Shown here in pieces: positions 24,677-37,194 of a stretch of 64,000 nucleotides of DNA (positions are counted from its first letter, which is position 1; each line of letters starts with the position of its first letter). A program made the position numbers and the translations under genes. The notes under the pieces were generated by a model, which worked only from the letters and a program-made list of their open reading frames with translations, did not search any database and was not told the origin of the DNA. The DNA is from Archegozetes longisetosus (Eukaryota > Arthropoda > Arachnida > Sarcoptiformes > Trhypochthoniidae): the NCBI GenBank assembly GCA_018873245.2, contig JAEMBT020000004.1, positions 1,650,573-1,714,572 of the forward strand. Direction: 5' to 3'.

Positions 24677-25491
24677 TAGGGATGCCAAGTCTTTTCTGAG
24701 AAAAATAATCTAAGGCAGGGGAGTAAGAATAACTTTTAGATATTTTCAGCAAAAACCAAAGGAAGAGTATATATATATATATATATGAAGAGTAACATTT
24801 TATTTTTGTTTATTATTCTTTACATAATTTGAGTTATTATTTCAAAAGATCATATTATCAGATTTTGAACATACGATAAGTTTACGATATTTAGGAATGC
24901 ATAAACATCAGCAACTGTTACTTTTTCATGTTCTTCAAAATTTTTTGTGAGAACAAAATTTTTTTTAAGCACATTAGCTTTTAAATTTGAACTCTTTTGA
25001 ATATGTTTAGCAGTTTTTGAATATTTCGTAAGAGAAAATTTTCCATATTTTTTTGTTGTGAAAAACTTTTACATAAAATACATTAAGGCTTATATTTGTC
25101 AATCTTCTCGAGCTAACATTCATATTCCTTAACATTTAGCCAATTATCATCAAATTCACAAAAGTATTTTTGCCATTTAGACATTTTTAATTAGTATTTT
25201 AGTTACGAATAAAATAAATAAAATCACTCAATAGAAACTTTATTTAAAATGATTGTACTTCAATACAATGCATACTTTTGATAGAAATCCGTGGTTCAAA
25301 GTATATTTCAAAGGATTAATGCACTTTAGCTTCTATTGGAATATGGGTTTCGTAAACAATAAATACGAATATTCTTCGAACTATACAAGTACACTTATTT
25401 TCTTGAAAAAAAGTCAAGAATTTTCATAACAAATTTTTATATTCTAAGAGCTGCACAGCTTTGGGTCTGGGCTGAAGACTTGACATCCCTA
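24677..25491. mobile_element. hAT-like MITE with perfect 8-bp target duplication
   Basis: The ends TAGGGATGCCAAGTC and, in reverse, TAGGGATGTCAAGTC are inverted. The 8-bp direct repeat ATAATAAT lies immediately outside (24669-24676 and 25492-25499), the size expected for hAT insertions. The 815-bp interior is AT-rich without transposase and carries a (TA)n run near 24770-24786. Confidence 0.8.
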
Positions 25492-25499
25492 ATAATAAT

Positions 25500-26743
25500 G
25501 TGATAAGGTAAAAGCAATACTTAAGACTAACTAAAATTTCTATCAATGCTTCTAATTTGTTTTTATTTTATTATGTTTAAAATGTTTATTTCTTTAATTT
25601 CTTGATTTTTCATTTGTTTATTTTGTGAAAAATGATAAAGTGAATAAAAGGGAAATTTTCTTAAAAGACTTAAAAGATAAAACTTAAATGTACTACAATA
25701 GATTCCTATGAAGTAGAGCGGAGTTTCTCAAGATTTAAGAGAATACCTGAAGATTGCAAACATAACTATATAATCGAGAACTTGAGAGTGCACTTAATAG
25801 CAATTTTCTATTCATAGTTCGTGTATCTGATTTATCAATTGAATTTTAAGTGCACACTAAATGCACATTTGACATTTTTTCATGCATATATATACGCATA
25901 TGAAGGACAGGATCATCAATGATGTCTGAGCTTTTGAATGCGTTTTTTACTCATAAGGAAATCATTATGATTGAAAAAATTGAGCACATGCTACAAAATT
26001 GATAACAAATTACTGAAAATTTATAATGAAAATCATTTCGCGACTATTATTAGACTTACATTAATAGTTATCTTCGGTATACAAAAACTTAACTTTTTTC
26101 GATAACTTAATACTGATTAATTCAATCGAAAGAAAAACTATTCATTCGTTAAATATGTAAAACGTTATTCATTTTATCTTTATTTTGATTGAAAGTTTTA
26201 TTAAATGAATTTTTTATGTTAATTCCACGATAAAATATGCACTTACCTATTATGAGGAAAGTTTACATTAATGTTAAAAAATCATTGATAATCCAATCAT
26301 TCATATAATAAATTTTATTGGTGCATATAATTCCGGTCTTTAGTTATAGGTTATATTCTGAGTTTTCAGATTATGGTTAAAATAAATTTTCTGGTCCGGA
26401 AGTTAAAGTCTAGGAAATTACTTTAGACAAAATTCGGTTTTTGAATTTCTGAAAGTTTTAAAATGTTCTAAATTCAGTCAAAATCGGATTAAAAACGATA
26501 TAAGCGTGTGAAATCTGATTAAAAGGGCCTTAGTCAGAACGATATAGGCATCTGACCTAATAGCCCATCAATCAATATGAGTATCAAATTAAGCCTATGA
26601 AGAGTAGAATTGGAAGCATTAAGGATTCTTCAAAAATACGATGACTGACAGGGGATATGAACTTTTAAAGATTTGCTTCTAAAAATTAAAAATCAACGTT
26701 TGACCACCTTTTTAAGAATGAGTTAAAAACAGTAAACAAAAGC
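25500..26743. other. AT-rich intergenic
   Basis: No gene, RNA or clear repeat recognised. Confidence 0.45.
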
Positions 26744-27085
26744 GGGCGGGTCCAGTCTTAGTGCCGGAATAATATTAACTACTATATCTAGGTTTTAGTA
26801 GATATAGCTAAACTGGTACTGAGGCAATAGTCGAGTACTGTTGTCAGTTCAAAATTGCCTTAGAACCGTCGGATGCTGTGCACACGTTAAGACGGTTCTT
26901 TAGTACCATGAGTACGGAAGGCACATACCTTAAGTTCCAGGATCAGCAGTGTCACTGGATATATCTGTTTGATCATGGAAAGAGCTGACGCAGACTCTAA
27001 CTAAGTGGAACACCTCTAGCCATTTTAAAAATCCGAGATGAAGAACAACAAGCTCAGCTCCAAGTGGTTTCCCTGAGTAATACTA
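26744..27085. other. GC-richer, hairpin-rich block of unknown nature
   Basis: About 340 bp visibly richer in G and C than its surroundings, with a series of perfect short stems: CTATATCT/AGATATAG (26782/26800), AGGCAAT/ATTGCCT (26823/26854), AGAACCGTC/GACGGTTCT (26862/26891) and GATCAxCAG/CTGxxTGATC (26941/26965). No open frame of 60 codons lies here. It does not match tRNA, rRNA, U1-U6, SRP, RNase P or MRP landmarks that I know. It could be a structured ncRNA, a SINE or a transposon relic; strand unknown. Confidence 0.35.
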
Positions 27086-28878
27086 ATGAGCTTTCTGAAC
27101 GTAATTAATAATTCTTAATATTAAATACATTTAAAAATATATATATGTCCTCTCAACCATCGCATTTTTGAAAAATTCCCTCTTTCGATTTTAATACACG
27201 TAAACTTTAATTTGATACTGGTTCGTAGTCAATTAGGCAAAATCCGATTAAGTCCTTTACTTTTTCTGAGGAAAGAACGAACATGATTTTTAAATTTGCG
27301 AAAAAATTATTATTCAAACTACTTTATATACATGTATATGAAATAATTTTATGTAAACTGCTAGAAATTTAGTGTCAGTTACTCATAACTGTTACTACAG
27401 TTTCATGTAATAACAGTCCCAACTTGAAGTTGGAACAAAGTTTCAAATTTATGAAATTAATATTTGTTAGATATTTTATAAACTGATCTTAATCATTTAA
27501 ACGAATATAACCGAATTCGGTAGATTTTATCAGTTAAAATTGGTTAAAATTGCTAACTCGGAATCCTAGTTATATTTCGGTTTATGGCTCATGTAATGTT
27601 TAGGTATCAATGAGTGATGTCTTTAGTTGTACTATACCTAGCTCTATGTGCATCATTCCCTTTACTTAACCAAATTTAACTATAGCAACAGTAATGACAG
27701 TATTTTACGTTTAGTTAAGTTAGTAGACTACGAAAATGGCACACATAGCCCGTTTAGCATAGGAGAACATTGCTAAAGTAACTGTATAACTCCTTAATAT
27801 CTAAACTTTACATGAAGCATAGACCTAAATATAACCGACTTATTATCCATAAGAAAATACTGCACGATGCATAATGTTCATAGAATTTATTATATTTGGA
27901 ACATCAAATAAGATGAAATTCTCAATTGAAAAGTTTAAATTAAGTATCAATGAGAAGATATGAGTACTTTAAATGGCATAACATTAGTGAGGAAAATATT
28001 ATACACTATTGCAAAAATTCTAAATTTTCTTAAAAACATATCAAGACATCGTTGTTATTTATTCCTAGGTTTCTTGTAGTAATCGATCTGAAAATCACAA
28101 AACGACTGAATTATGAAAATTAGAGTAATCGAGCAGTTGCGAGAATATATTCTTTATTGACATAAATATTATGGTCAGATTCGTAATTAGTATAGACGAA
28201 AAATTGCCTATCACTATAGTTAAGTTTTCATTTCTATCGGACCACAGTATCGAAATTAAACTTTTCGGTATCACAATCAAAACAATTTTGAAAATGAAGT
28301 AGGATTATGAGATCTATTACTTAATATTATTCAAATTATAAAATTGGACAAATCAATTATATGTAAATGAATTCCAGAAGGCTTTACTAAATGATTAGGT
28401 AAAATTATCTTGATGTTTTATCTTCCATCCTAAGAGTTCAAAACATATCTGAAACCTGTTTTCACAACTAAAAATGGTAGGTTTTTATTTTAAATCTTTT
28501 AATTAAATTATTAAGTTTTTATCATTCATAAGTTATTTTTAAATCAAATATTATTTAAACAATTAATTAGATATAAAACTGCACTTGTTTTAATAAAATT
28601 AAAGGGGAAATATTTAATTAATAAGATCTTATTATATGGAATATAAATATTGAAGATTGAATTTCCCAAAGACTTATTTTGGAAATGATTCTTCATTCCT
28701 GCTCTCTTTTAAAGCAGAGCTAAAAAAATTCTGATTTGTTCCAGTAGTTTCACATTTTGTATTCAAAAGACAAAGTCCTCATTTGTTTTATACGAATTTT
28801 AAATAGTTTTATAAATAGACTTTTCCCATCAAAAATTGCTGTAATTTTACGTAAATTTTGAAGAACTGTACCAAAAAC
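27086..28878. other. AT-rich intergenic downstream of the transporter gene
   Basis: No gene recognised. Around 27500-27590 is a segment with CCGAATTCGGT and CTCGGAATCCTAGTTATATTTCGG that may be repeat debris. The right end includes the probable 3' UTR of the transporter, which reads leftwards. Confidence 0.4.
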
Positions 28879-31162
28879 TTAGTTTACGCTAGCGATAGAT
28901 GCGAGACTATATCTGACATGATAGCTACCATTAGATACAAACGTATCATTATATTCAGAATCTAAATCTTCTTCACATCCGTTATTTTCTTTCACATGAA
29001 TCTCCTCACTTTTCAGTGTAAAACTTCCCGAACTGACCAAACATTTTGAGCACCAAATAATAATAACCATAACTATAGCAATAATTATAGAGAATAAATT
29101 CATTAATAGAAAGAACAATGGATTTTCGCCAATAAATTTTCCAATTATTGCAGTATTGATAGCAGACATAAACCCGCCAAAAAATATAAAAATAGATCCA
29201 ATGTTATTACTCAAATGTATGTATTGCTCGAGAAATGCATAAATTGAAGGTACGGTTGACGAAAACCCGCAGCCCAACAGAATACTCGCCTTAAAAATTC
29301 ATACAAGATTTTGAGCTATGATTAATTCCTTAAAGTTTGAATAGTTTACTTACAAGAATCATCATTAAAAATGAGTAATTGCCATAAAAAATAAGTATCA
29401 TATTTGCTATAATGATTAGTATGAAGTTTAATATTAACATGATTTGGGGTTTGAAACTGAATGCTATGAATATTGAGATACCACGAAATAGTGTGAATGA
29501 GCCGAATAGAGCCAGCATCACAAGTGCACTTTTGGGACCTGTAGTCATGAAAAATATTATTAATTAGCTATAAAATAACTTTCACTCTATTGGCATGTTT
29601 CAAATTTGTGTTTGGGTTTGGGTTGAGTCTTGGGTTTTATTTATTCAAAAGTCAAAATATTTTAATTTCTTTATTAGTAATTTATAAATACCAGATAACT
29701 TAAGATCAGTAGAACGAGAAAAAGTTGCCAATAATTGAAAGTTGGCGAACTCCATCCCTATATAGGCTGATAAAAGTACTGAACCACTAACTATAAAAAA
29801 ATTTCGTCTCCAGGACTTAACAGAAGAAACACTTTCGCCGTCACTGAACAAACGATTCGTAGACAAAATACTTTGTTTATTCCGCTTTTTTGAACCTCTT
29901 CTGTGATTATGCTTTTCTTGTTCTATATGATCAATATATAAAATCAACAGTAATGCAGATCCACATACGGCTAGAAACCCTTCACATGCATAAGGAATAT
30001 TAAGCAATAATTGTTTATCACAAGTTTTCAATTGTTCTGTTATATTCTCTTTAAGCTTATGCGAAGTATTGGTATCCAAAATAAGCTGATAATAATCATT
30101 GAAGGAATAATTTAAATGTTTAGGAAAATTCCGAAAGTTTTCAGTCACAGAGTGATTTTCGAAGAGGTGTTGAACTACTGAATAAGAAGTGCTATTATGT
30201 AATAGAGGTGAATTTTGTGGATAATTTTGGTTTCCTAAACAGTGATTATTACTTTCATCGATAAGGTATTGCTTGTTCACAAGGGGTGTTATAAAGGACC
30301 CCAAAGATACGAAGAATAATAAGGCCTGAATATAAGGCGCACTTTTGTGTTTCCATATATCTATTATCCAAACAACTTGTACGATATTGAAACCACCACA
30401 TGATAGGCCTTTGAAAACTGTCAACATGAATAGTATCCAGATTGAAGGTGAATATGGGGTTAAGGCATCGGACATCCCGATTATTGTTAAGAATATTATT
30501 GCACATAATTGGCGACCGAATACGTTGAGTAAAACTCCGCTCACGATAGAACCAATCATAAATGTGATGCTGAATATTGTGAATACTATTGACATCTTTT
30601 CGATTGATGTGTTCAGCATTTGTTTTAATTCTATCAGAGTTAAAGCGTTGATATATGTGGCAACTCCCTAAGCATGAAAAATCAACTTGTACTTCTTTTA
30701 TAACATGATAGTTATTGATATATTTAGAAAATTTCTAAGTCCTTGAACTGTAACTAAATTATTTTGCGAAGTGAGGCTTTAATCGAATGTTATAAGAGCA
30801 GTCACTCATCCGGTTCTTGGAGAAAAAGTTTTTATTTCTGTTATTTTACTAAATAGTAGAAAAATATTGCATAAGAAACATCTTTTTATACTCACAAAAA
30901 TGAATGCACAAAAATAGATGACAAATGTTGTTATATTTTTCACTTTCAATTCTCTAATTTCTTTTTGTTTCTCGCTATCAGTTCTAAAAAACTTTTCCTT
31001 TCTGTTTTTAGAAACCATTTCGAGTTCTTCTGGTTTCCGAAAATTTTTGATTATATTCCTCTTATTACCATTAGCTAGAATCTTATTGACCAAAAAAGTA
31101 GCCATCTTTGCAAGCTTGAAAACAAATTTATTATTTATGTTCCAAGTGATGAAATTTTTCAT
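28879..31162 (-). CDS. Major facilitator transporter, MFSD4/NaGLT1-like
   Basis: A 12-helix membrane transporter similar to sodium-dependent glucose transporter 1/MFSD4. Exons: 30896-31162, 29692-30667, 29354-29538 and 28879-29289, all GT-AG, giving 612 residues. Exon 1 encodes a basic cytoplasmic N-terminus and most of TM1 (NITTFVIYFCAFIF). Exon 2 carries TM2 with the MFS A-motif region (GSIVSGVLLNVFGRQ), then VVWIIDIWKHKSAPYIQAL, which matches the family's D-x-W-x-x-x-x-A-P-Y-x-Q-A-L block. A ~90-residue glycosylation-rich loop precedes TM6, followed by a basic central loop. Exons 3-4 carry the remaining helices (GSFTLFRGISIFIAF, LLGCGFSSTVPSIYAF) and a cytoplasmic tail. The N-terminus is longer than usual; Met20 is an alternative start. 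Transported solute not determinable; hexose is a family-based guess. Confidence 0.85.
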
Positions 31163-32099
31163 TCCAACACAAACGTGCTGAGTTTTATAACATTTATATC
31201 ACATATAAGTTAATAATTATTAAGATAACAGTGCTTTATAAGCATAAAAATAACAAGAGTAAAACTCATTCACTAAGTGGCGTTTCAGTTGTAATTTTTT
31301 ACATTATCAGAAATTTCATTTCGTCTAAAGCCTAACCAGATAACCTTTAACCCAGTAGCTTGAAATCGACTATGAATTAAACAAATTAAATAAAGATTGA
31401 ATAATTTTTGGAGTATTTGTATTTTTCATTCATTCATTATATTTACTTCACTATAAACTAATACAACTTTTAACGACTCTATTCTACAATAAATTATCCC
31501 TTAAATTAATGAGAATATTATCGTATGTCAGAAAGATTCAAGATAACTGTTAACTTAGTTCTTAGCCAACTTAATGCCAGTCTTGATAAAATTGATTTAT
31601 ATGGAATTTAATTGTAGCATATCTTACGTGTTAGACTCAATAATAAAACTTTTAAGGTACCATAAAATGCGAGCTTTTTTACTCGTATTTTTGATACTGT
31701 CATCCATGTCAACAACATAAGTATATTTCATTTCAACGATTTCATTAAGCATTATTTCATCTCAAGTCTACTAAAAACAAGTTTTAATTCTTTTAAATAC
31801 AAAAATCATTTAAAATAGCAGAATCTGTTTGAGTGCAACAAAAACTTTTTCAATATTTTCTGTTGTAATGATTCATTTAAATAATTACTTATAAAATCTG
31901 TAATATCGGATGAGGATATAAATTTTGCAAAAGTAAATCCAGCCAGTAATCATTTTTTTAGTCATAATAGTCAAACTAAATACATATTATCTTAGAAAAA
32001 TGAAAGTATTTTTATATTTATTTGTCGAAGAACTGAATTGGCACCACTTTCTGCAGCCTTACTGAATTTAGTTTTCAGTCTCACAAAGGGGCACTGGAA
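31163..32099. other. Intergenic upstream of the transporter
   Basis: AT-rich; promoter side of the leftward transporter gene. No recognisable coding region. Confidence 0.4.
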
Positions 32100-32510
32100 A
32101 AAAACTTTGGGCGAAAGTTTTAGCACAAAATTGATTCTTTTAGTTAGTTATTCAACCGTAGTTGCTGTCCACCTGTTAGCATAAATCCTTCTCTAGATTT
32201 CAGCCCAAATTTCTTCTATGGACCGAAGCTGAGATACCGAAGGATTTTCGTTGAGCTGCACATATCACACATTAAGCTTATCGTAAACTTCAATAGTCTC
32301 TCGAGCAGAATGATCTGATGCCAAGTCGGGCCAGAATATAAAGTTCTGGCCGCGATGGAATTTACAGATAAGTGGCATCAACTCCTTCATAATACGCCTC
32401 TTTTTGTACACTTTTGCATTAATATTGCTACGCGATCTCATAAAAATGCATTAGAGCCACCCTTCCGATCGATTTCTAAGATAAAGTTTTCCAATCGTTT
32501 ATCCGAGTTC
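32100..32510 (-). pseudogene. Tc1/mariner DDE transposase fragment
   Basis: Minus-strand translation contains IMKELMPLICKFHRGQNFIF, WPDLASDHSARETIEVYDKL and, after a stop, QLRSIEEIWAEI. This matches the second Asp and the W-P-D-L-A-x-x-H block and the P-x-E-x-x-W region of Tc1/mariner-like transposases. At least two in-frame stops and lost ends make it a relic. I found no terminal inverted repeats around it. Confidence 0.75.
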
Positions 32511-32929
32511 CTATTGATTTAAATTATCCATACTTTGCTTTATTAATTTTTGCATAAATTATTTCATATTAATAAAAAGTAAAGATTATTAGCTTTATTT
32601 TGGTGTATAGAAAACTATTTGAAGGTTTCGTTAACAAGAGGTACAATCTCATGAACTTTTGAAAAATTTGAATCCCCATCCAATATCTACAATGGTTCAA
32701 AATTATTATTAATAGGTACAAGTATTAAAATTCTTTTTACTTGATATCCCATAAGTCGGTGTAATTGCCATCAAATTTCTTAAAATTGAAGTGTTCAGAT
32801 ATTATATCGAAAGATCAATTATCTTCAGAAAAAATAATGCACTCATAATTACTATCTTGATAGGAGAAAAATAAAAAATTTTACTATTGATTTTCTATTA
32901 ATTGGAATTTTTTATATCTCTGTATATTT

Positions 32930-34297
32930 TTAATCTATATATGAACTTACTTCATATACATGAAAATAATTGAAAATAAATATATTCCAACAATAAAATC
33001 CAATCTTTTTATCAGCTATTTTCTCAATTAATGACAATAACTAAAAATGCACCAAAATTAATTTTAAAAATGTCAATCCAGGTTTAGTTTATAATACTAT
33101 GCCTAAATCAATTGTCTGAACAAAATTGAAATATGTGTAAGGCATTGATAATGTGCAAAACATAGATTCATGCTATACACTTCAACACATACTTTATTTT
33201 GTTCAGGCAACTTTTTTAAGTACCTTAATCTGAATTCTGGTCCCCTTTCTCAACTTATTTAAGTCAGTGGACAGCTTATTCAATAGTTTATATGACTTAA
33301 ATACTTGGTAAGAAACAGAAGAGGCTGTATTTAGAAGAGCGATTAGTAGAATAAAGTTTGAGAAAGCCCAGTAGAAACCTATTAATTTGATGAGTAGACT
33401 AAAGTCACGGAAAACTATAGAATACAAAGCCATATTTATGTTAATTACTGTCGTAACTGTGATAAAAAATAAATATCTAGACCAATAATTATCGTCATAT
33501 TCATAGATCTCAGCGTGAATCGAATTGAGAGATCTTGTTATGCTTTCTATTTTTGAAATTTTCCAAATGTTTATAATTTTGAACCCATTCTTAATATCAT
33601 TATTGATATTTTTAAGTTTCAAATTCAAATAATAACAAATAACATGAAAATAAACGATTTGATAAATCAGAAAATCAGTACAGAAATAGAGGAAAAGTGA
33701 GTAGGCAATGATCCATGGAATGGCGAGAAAAAATATCTGGAATATAGAAGAGTTGGTTACCAACTGAATTGAGGCGACTATAAATGTGACTACAGTTGCA
33801 ATGGATGAAAAAAATTTGGAGATGGATAATAGAAATCTCGATCGTTCAAGCAATTTATAGACATCTTCTTTGTCTGTAAGACCAATACTTTGAGGCGAAA
33901 TCAAACCCGACATCATATGAAATGGTCTCAGATATGACGGCCTAATATCATTTTTATAATTCCAGTAATGAAGTAGCTGTGAAATAAGAGCTAAGAAACA
34001 GTAAAATAAAACTGCAATATTTGCATGATATCTAACACGGAGAAAATGAAACCAATCGCCTATTAGTATGAAATTGTTGTCGTTTTCATCAGTCAAATAT
34101 ACTGCTAATGAACTCCTTATGACTGAAATTGAGATCACTATTGAGATGAATATAGGATTGTGTAGTTTATTGCGTTTTTCGGATCCAGATGAAAATAATG
34201 ATAAGCCAATTCGATAAAAATCGTTGCCAGCAGATCTGATAATCATATTTGATGGCACAATCATTGAAACTTCAAAATTACTATTTTTTGATTCCAT
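32930..34297 (-). CDS. Gustatory-receptor-like chemosensory protein, gene 1
   Basis: Seven-transmembrane chemosensory receptor of the arthropod gustatory receptor type, a ligand-gated channel subunit of sensory neurons in insects. Exon 1 is 33224-34297 (358 codons) and exon 2 is 32930-33040 (111 nt including the stop), joined in phase 0 by a GTACTT...TTTTTAG intron; total 394 residues. Without exon 2 the frame stops after six intron codons and lacks TM7. Exon 2 supplies the family signature (KKIGFYCWNIFIFNYFHVYE), comparable with G-F-x-C-W in the last helix of GRs. Hydrophobic segments in exon 1 fit six helices (for example IAVLFYCFLALISQLLHYW, FQIFFLAIPWIIAYSLFLYF). Exon 2 matches the terminal exon of the receptor gene at 59438-60799 in length and phase. 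Ligand unknown. Confidence 0.85.
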
Positions 34298-35013
34298 ATT
34301 AAATCGCTCAAAAATCTTTTCTATATATACAAATATTAAATGAATGGAAGATAATTTTTTTATTAACAGAATTTAGCTTTCTTTTTGAACAAGTTCTTGG
34401 ATAATATGTTTCTTGTTTAAGTGAAAGTTCCCATAGCAATTATATTAAAACAAAAATTTAATCTATTTTAGGCTTTCATTTCTATTCATCAATATTGATT
34501 AATTGACTAATTATCTAATATTTTTCACTTGTGCTATTCGCTTTTGAAAAGTAATTCAAATTTAATCATAAATTATTGATTATTCTAGCTTAGAAAGCAT
34601 GGTATATAATGTCGTCTAGCAGACAAATAACATGTTAGTTATGGAAGTCGAAACACTGAATATACAATGTTACATTCTCATCAATTTTTAAGAAATATCT
34701 AATTTTGCATCTTATATTAGGTTTGAACACTAAGTCGATAAAGTCTTCATTTTTTGACAATTTCCAAGTTCGAATAGATCATAAATTAAGCAACCTATAG
34801 AAATAAAATCAAAATAATTTTTTGTTAAACAATAAGTTATAAACCGCTTGAAAAACTTGAACTTTTATGATAGGCGTGAATAATAGTACAAGTAATATAA
34901 GTTATAATTTTCTCAAACTGTAAGAAAAATTTCAATCTTTTTCAATCATGTTTAGATTTACTAAATTAATTGTTAGCATAATTTAAAACATTTTCAGCAA
35001 TTTAGAAGTACAA
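34298..35013. other. Intergenic between receptor and LRR genes
   Basis: AT-rich; no additional gene. Contains the upstream region of the receptor and the 3' end of the LRR gene. Confidence 0.45.
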
Positions 35014-36133
35014 CTAATCAATACAGTTTTGAAAATTCTTTTCGCTAATATCCCAAAAATCAGTAAGATTTCCGTCAGATTTCTTGTAATTCTGGCATAG
35101 AATATACCTAACTTGATTAATATAATACTCTTTCTCTTTTCTTAACCAAACCATGTGACAATCACAAATGAATGGATTATTATCAAAATAAATCATAGTT
35201 TTATTATTCATCCTCAAAACGGGGCCGAAAATTCGTTCCTCGATATAGGTCAAAGAATTTCGTCCCAACTCAATAAAAAGAGGTCTTTTCGAGTTAGTAA
35301 AGGCTCCAATTTCTATACTACTATCATCAATTTTATTATTAATTAAACTAATTCTCATAATCTTGTCCGAAGGCTTCCATATATCAAAAGCGTGAATCGC
35401 TATCTTATTTATTTGCTGACTCTGAAGATTGATTGACTGCAAGTCGGCCAAATAGTAAAACGAATAATTGCCAACAGAACTGATCTGTAAATTATTCTTC
35501 GATTCACCGAAAGCCTTACCGCCGAAATCAAGTGAAGTTAAGTGATTTTGAGCTCCTGTTCTTAATTTAAACGCATGCGATTTTAACATACTTAAATGCG
35601 TTTCTTCGAAACTGATTTCTCGAGCATTGACTAAAGAACTCAATGCTGAGAATACTTCATCGCTATGTTCATCCCCTCCTAAATTTGAATCCCCGTACTG
35701 ATGAAACTCTTCAATAGTCTCTACATTGTACTCCAAGAACGCATCCGCAGAAATTCTTGTCAGACTTTTTGCATAAACTTCTATCCTTCTGAATGTCACG
35801 TCAGAAAAAGTTTTATCCTCTAGTTCTGTGATTGCGGTGTTATTCAGTATAAAAGTCTTAAACTTTCTCTCTTCACTCGTCAAATTTGCAGATATTCTTT
35901 GAAACAATGCTTTCAGGTTTATGCTATCGTTACCCGAGCACATGATCACGACATCATCACGACATGTGCATGGATCGAGCACTTCTTTTGGTGGACATTT
36001 AGAACAATAAGCAATATATAAAATGCTAAATATATAGAGGATTGTGATATCTAGACGTTGAAAAATAAATGTCAAGGTATATATTTAATTAGGAATAAAA
36101 ATTAACGAGAAAGAAACTACCTGAAAATTTCAT
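35014..36133 (-). CDS. Secreted leucine-rich-repeat protein (oplophorus-luciferin-subunit-like)
   Basis: Extracellular LRR protein of a type common in arthropods. Exon 1 is the 13-nt 36121-36133 (ATG AAA TTT TCA G) and exon 2 is 35014-36050, with a GTAGTT...CTAG intron of 70 bp, giving 349 residues. I chose this start because the long frame has no ATG of its own near the signal sequence, and splicing creates a regular signal peptide (MKFSDITILYIFSILYIAYC). An N-terminal LRR cap (CPPKEVLDPCTC) follows. About eight irregular LRRs follow (FILNNTAITELEDKTFSD, LTSLDFGGKAF, INLQSQQINKIAIHAF, FIELGRNSLTYIEERIFG). The C-terminal LRR cap is NPFICDCHMVWL with later paired Cys. Several N-glycosylation sites. 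No transmembrane anchor. Function unknown; family members were first named for a non-catalytic luciferase subunit. Confidence 0.85.
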
Positions 36134-36809
36134 TTTTAGTTCAATAGACTTGAAAAAATTTTCAAAACATAGACTTGGGACAAAAACCTACTTTATTTAG
36201 TATTAAGTTAATTGTGCACTCAATTCAATATTTAATTTAGTCTTGTTTGCAGTATTAAACAGGATATTCATTTAGATAAATGGCCATATGTACCTCTATT
36301 TTACTCTCGTTGCCTTTAATTCGAGGAAATCATTTTGATTAAAACAAGACAAACAACTCATTTACGAGGTTCACATGGATCATTTATCGTTATTTAGCCA
36401 CAAATAGATACTATATCTGAAAATATTTAAGCGTGTGTTACGTGATATTATTATTGTGGTCTAAAGTTTATCATAGATAATAGTAACTTAGATTGCATTA
36501 AGACATTAAAGATTAATACTATATTCGATATAAAAGTTTGAAAAACAGTTCGAAGTATTTATATCTAATACTCGAAAATTAAACTCTTTGAATATTGAAT
36601 ATACAAAACAGTATAAAACTTGTTAAATTTTATCACAATTCTTGACACTCGCAAAATCAATAGCAGATTAAGTACAGATTATTTACCATTGAATGTTTGT
36701 TTAATAGTGCTAAGTTATTTGAAAATACGTAAATCTTAATCTTAAAACTATTTTGTGCTTTAACCAATGTTAACATTTAATGTGCACCCATCTCATAGTT
36801 CTCTTCAAT
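36134..36809. other. Intergenic, AT-rich
   Basis: Upstream region of the LRR gene and 3' region of the small membrane protein gene; nothing else seen. Confidence 0.45.
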
Positions 36810-37194
36810 TCAAGCAATGCGAACAAAAATGAATGCAATTATAGCTAATAGAATGAGGAAAACATCATTCATTTTCTGATAGACATAGTAATCCAAGCCC
36901 ATACAGGCTAAAAATATCGCTATGACCACGAAAACCACAGCTGCCCCTTAACACAAAGATGAGAAAATATTGAAAATATACTATTTTTAATTATGAGATC
37001 TTTGTATTTTATCTATAGATTCTTATTAGCCTTGTTTCTATTGAATTTGACAAGTCAATAAAATACCACTTGAAAAACTCTAAACAAATTAATAATAATA
37101 GAATAATACGATCTAAAAAATCATTTCTTATGAAATATTGACAGAAAATGTTGAGATTTGCACTCTCTTTTCTCATACCTGTTTCGTTAGTCAT
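36810..37194 (-). CDS. Small two-helix membrane protein (50 residues)
   Basis: Predicted from two exons, 37179-37194 (MTNET plus one base) and 36810-36946, joined by a GTATGA...TTAAG intron of 232 bp in phase 1. The product would be 50 residues: a short N-terminus, helix 1 AAVVFVVIAIFLACMG, a polar turn DYYVYQKMND, helix 2 VFLILLAIIAFIFVRIA, then a stop. Helix-turn-helix spacing fits a small integral membrane protein; no family recognised. Exon 2 is visibly different from the surrounding AT-rich sequence (balanced codons, GC-richer), which supports a real coding exon. Alternatively exon 2 may be the last exon of a longer gene with another first exon. Confidence 0.55.

Noticed and set aside
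30345..30671. 108-codon plus-strand frame, and 83-codon minus frame at 30255-30506
   Set aside because: Shadows of transporter exon 2.
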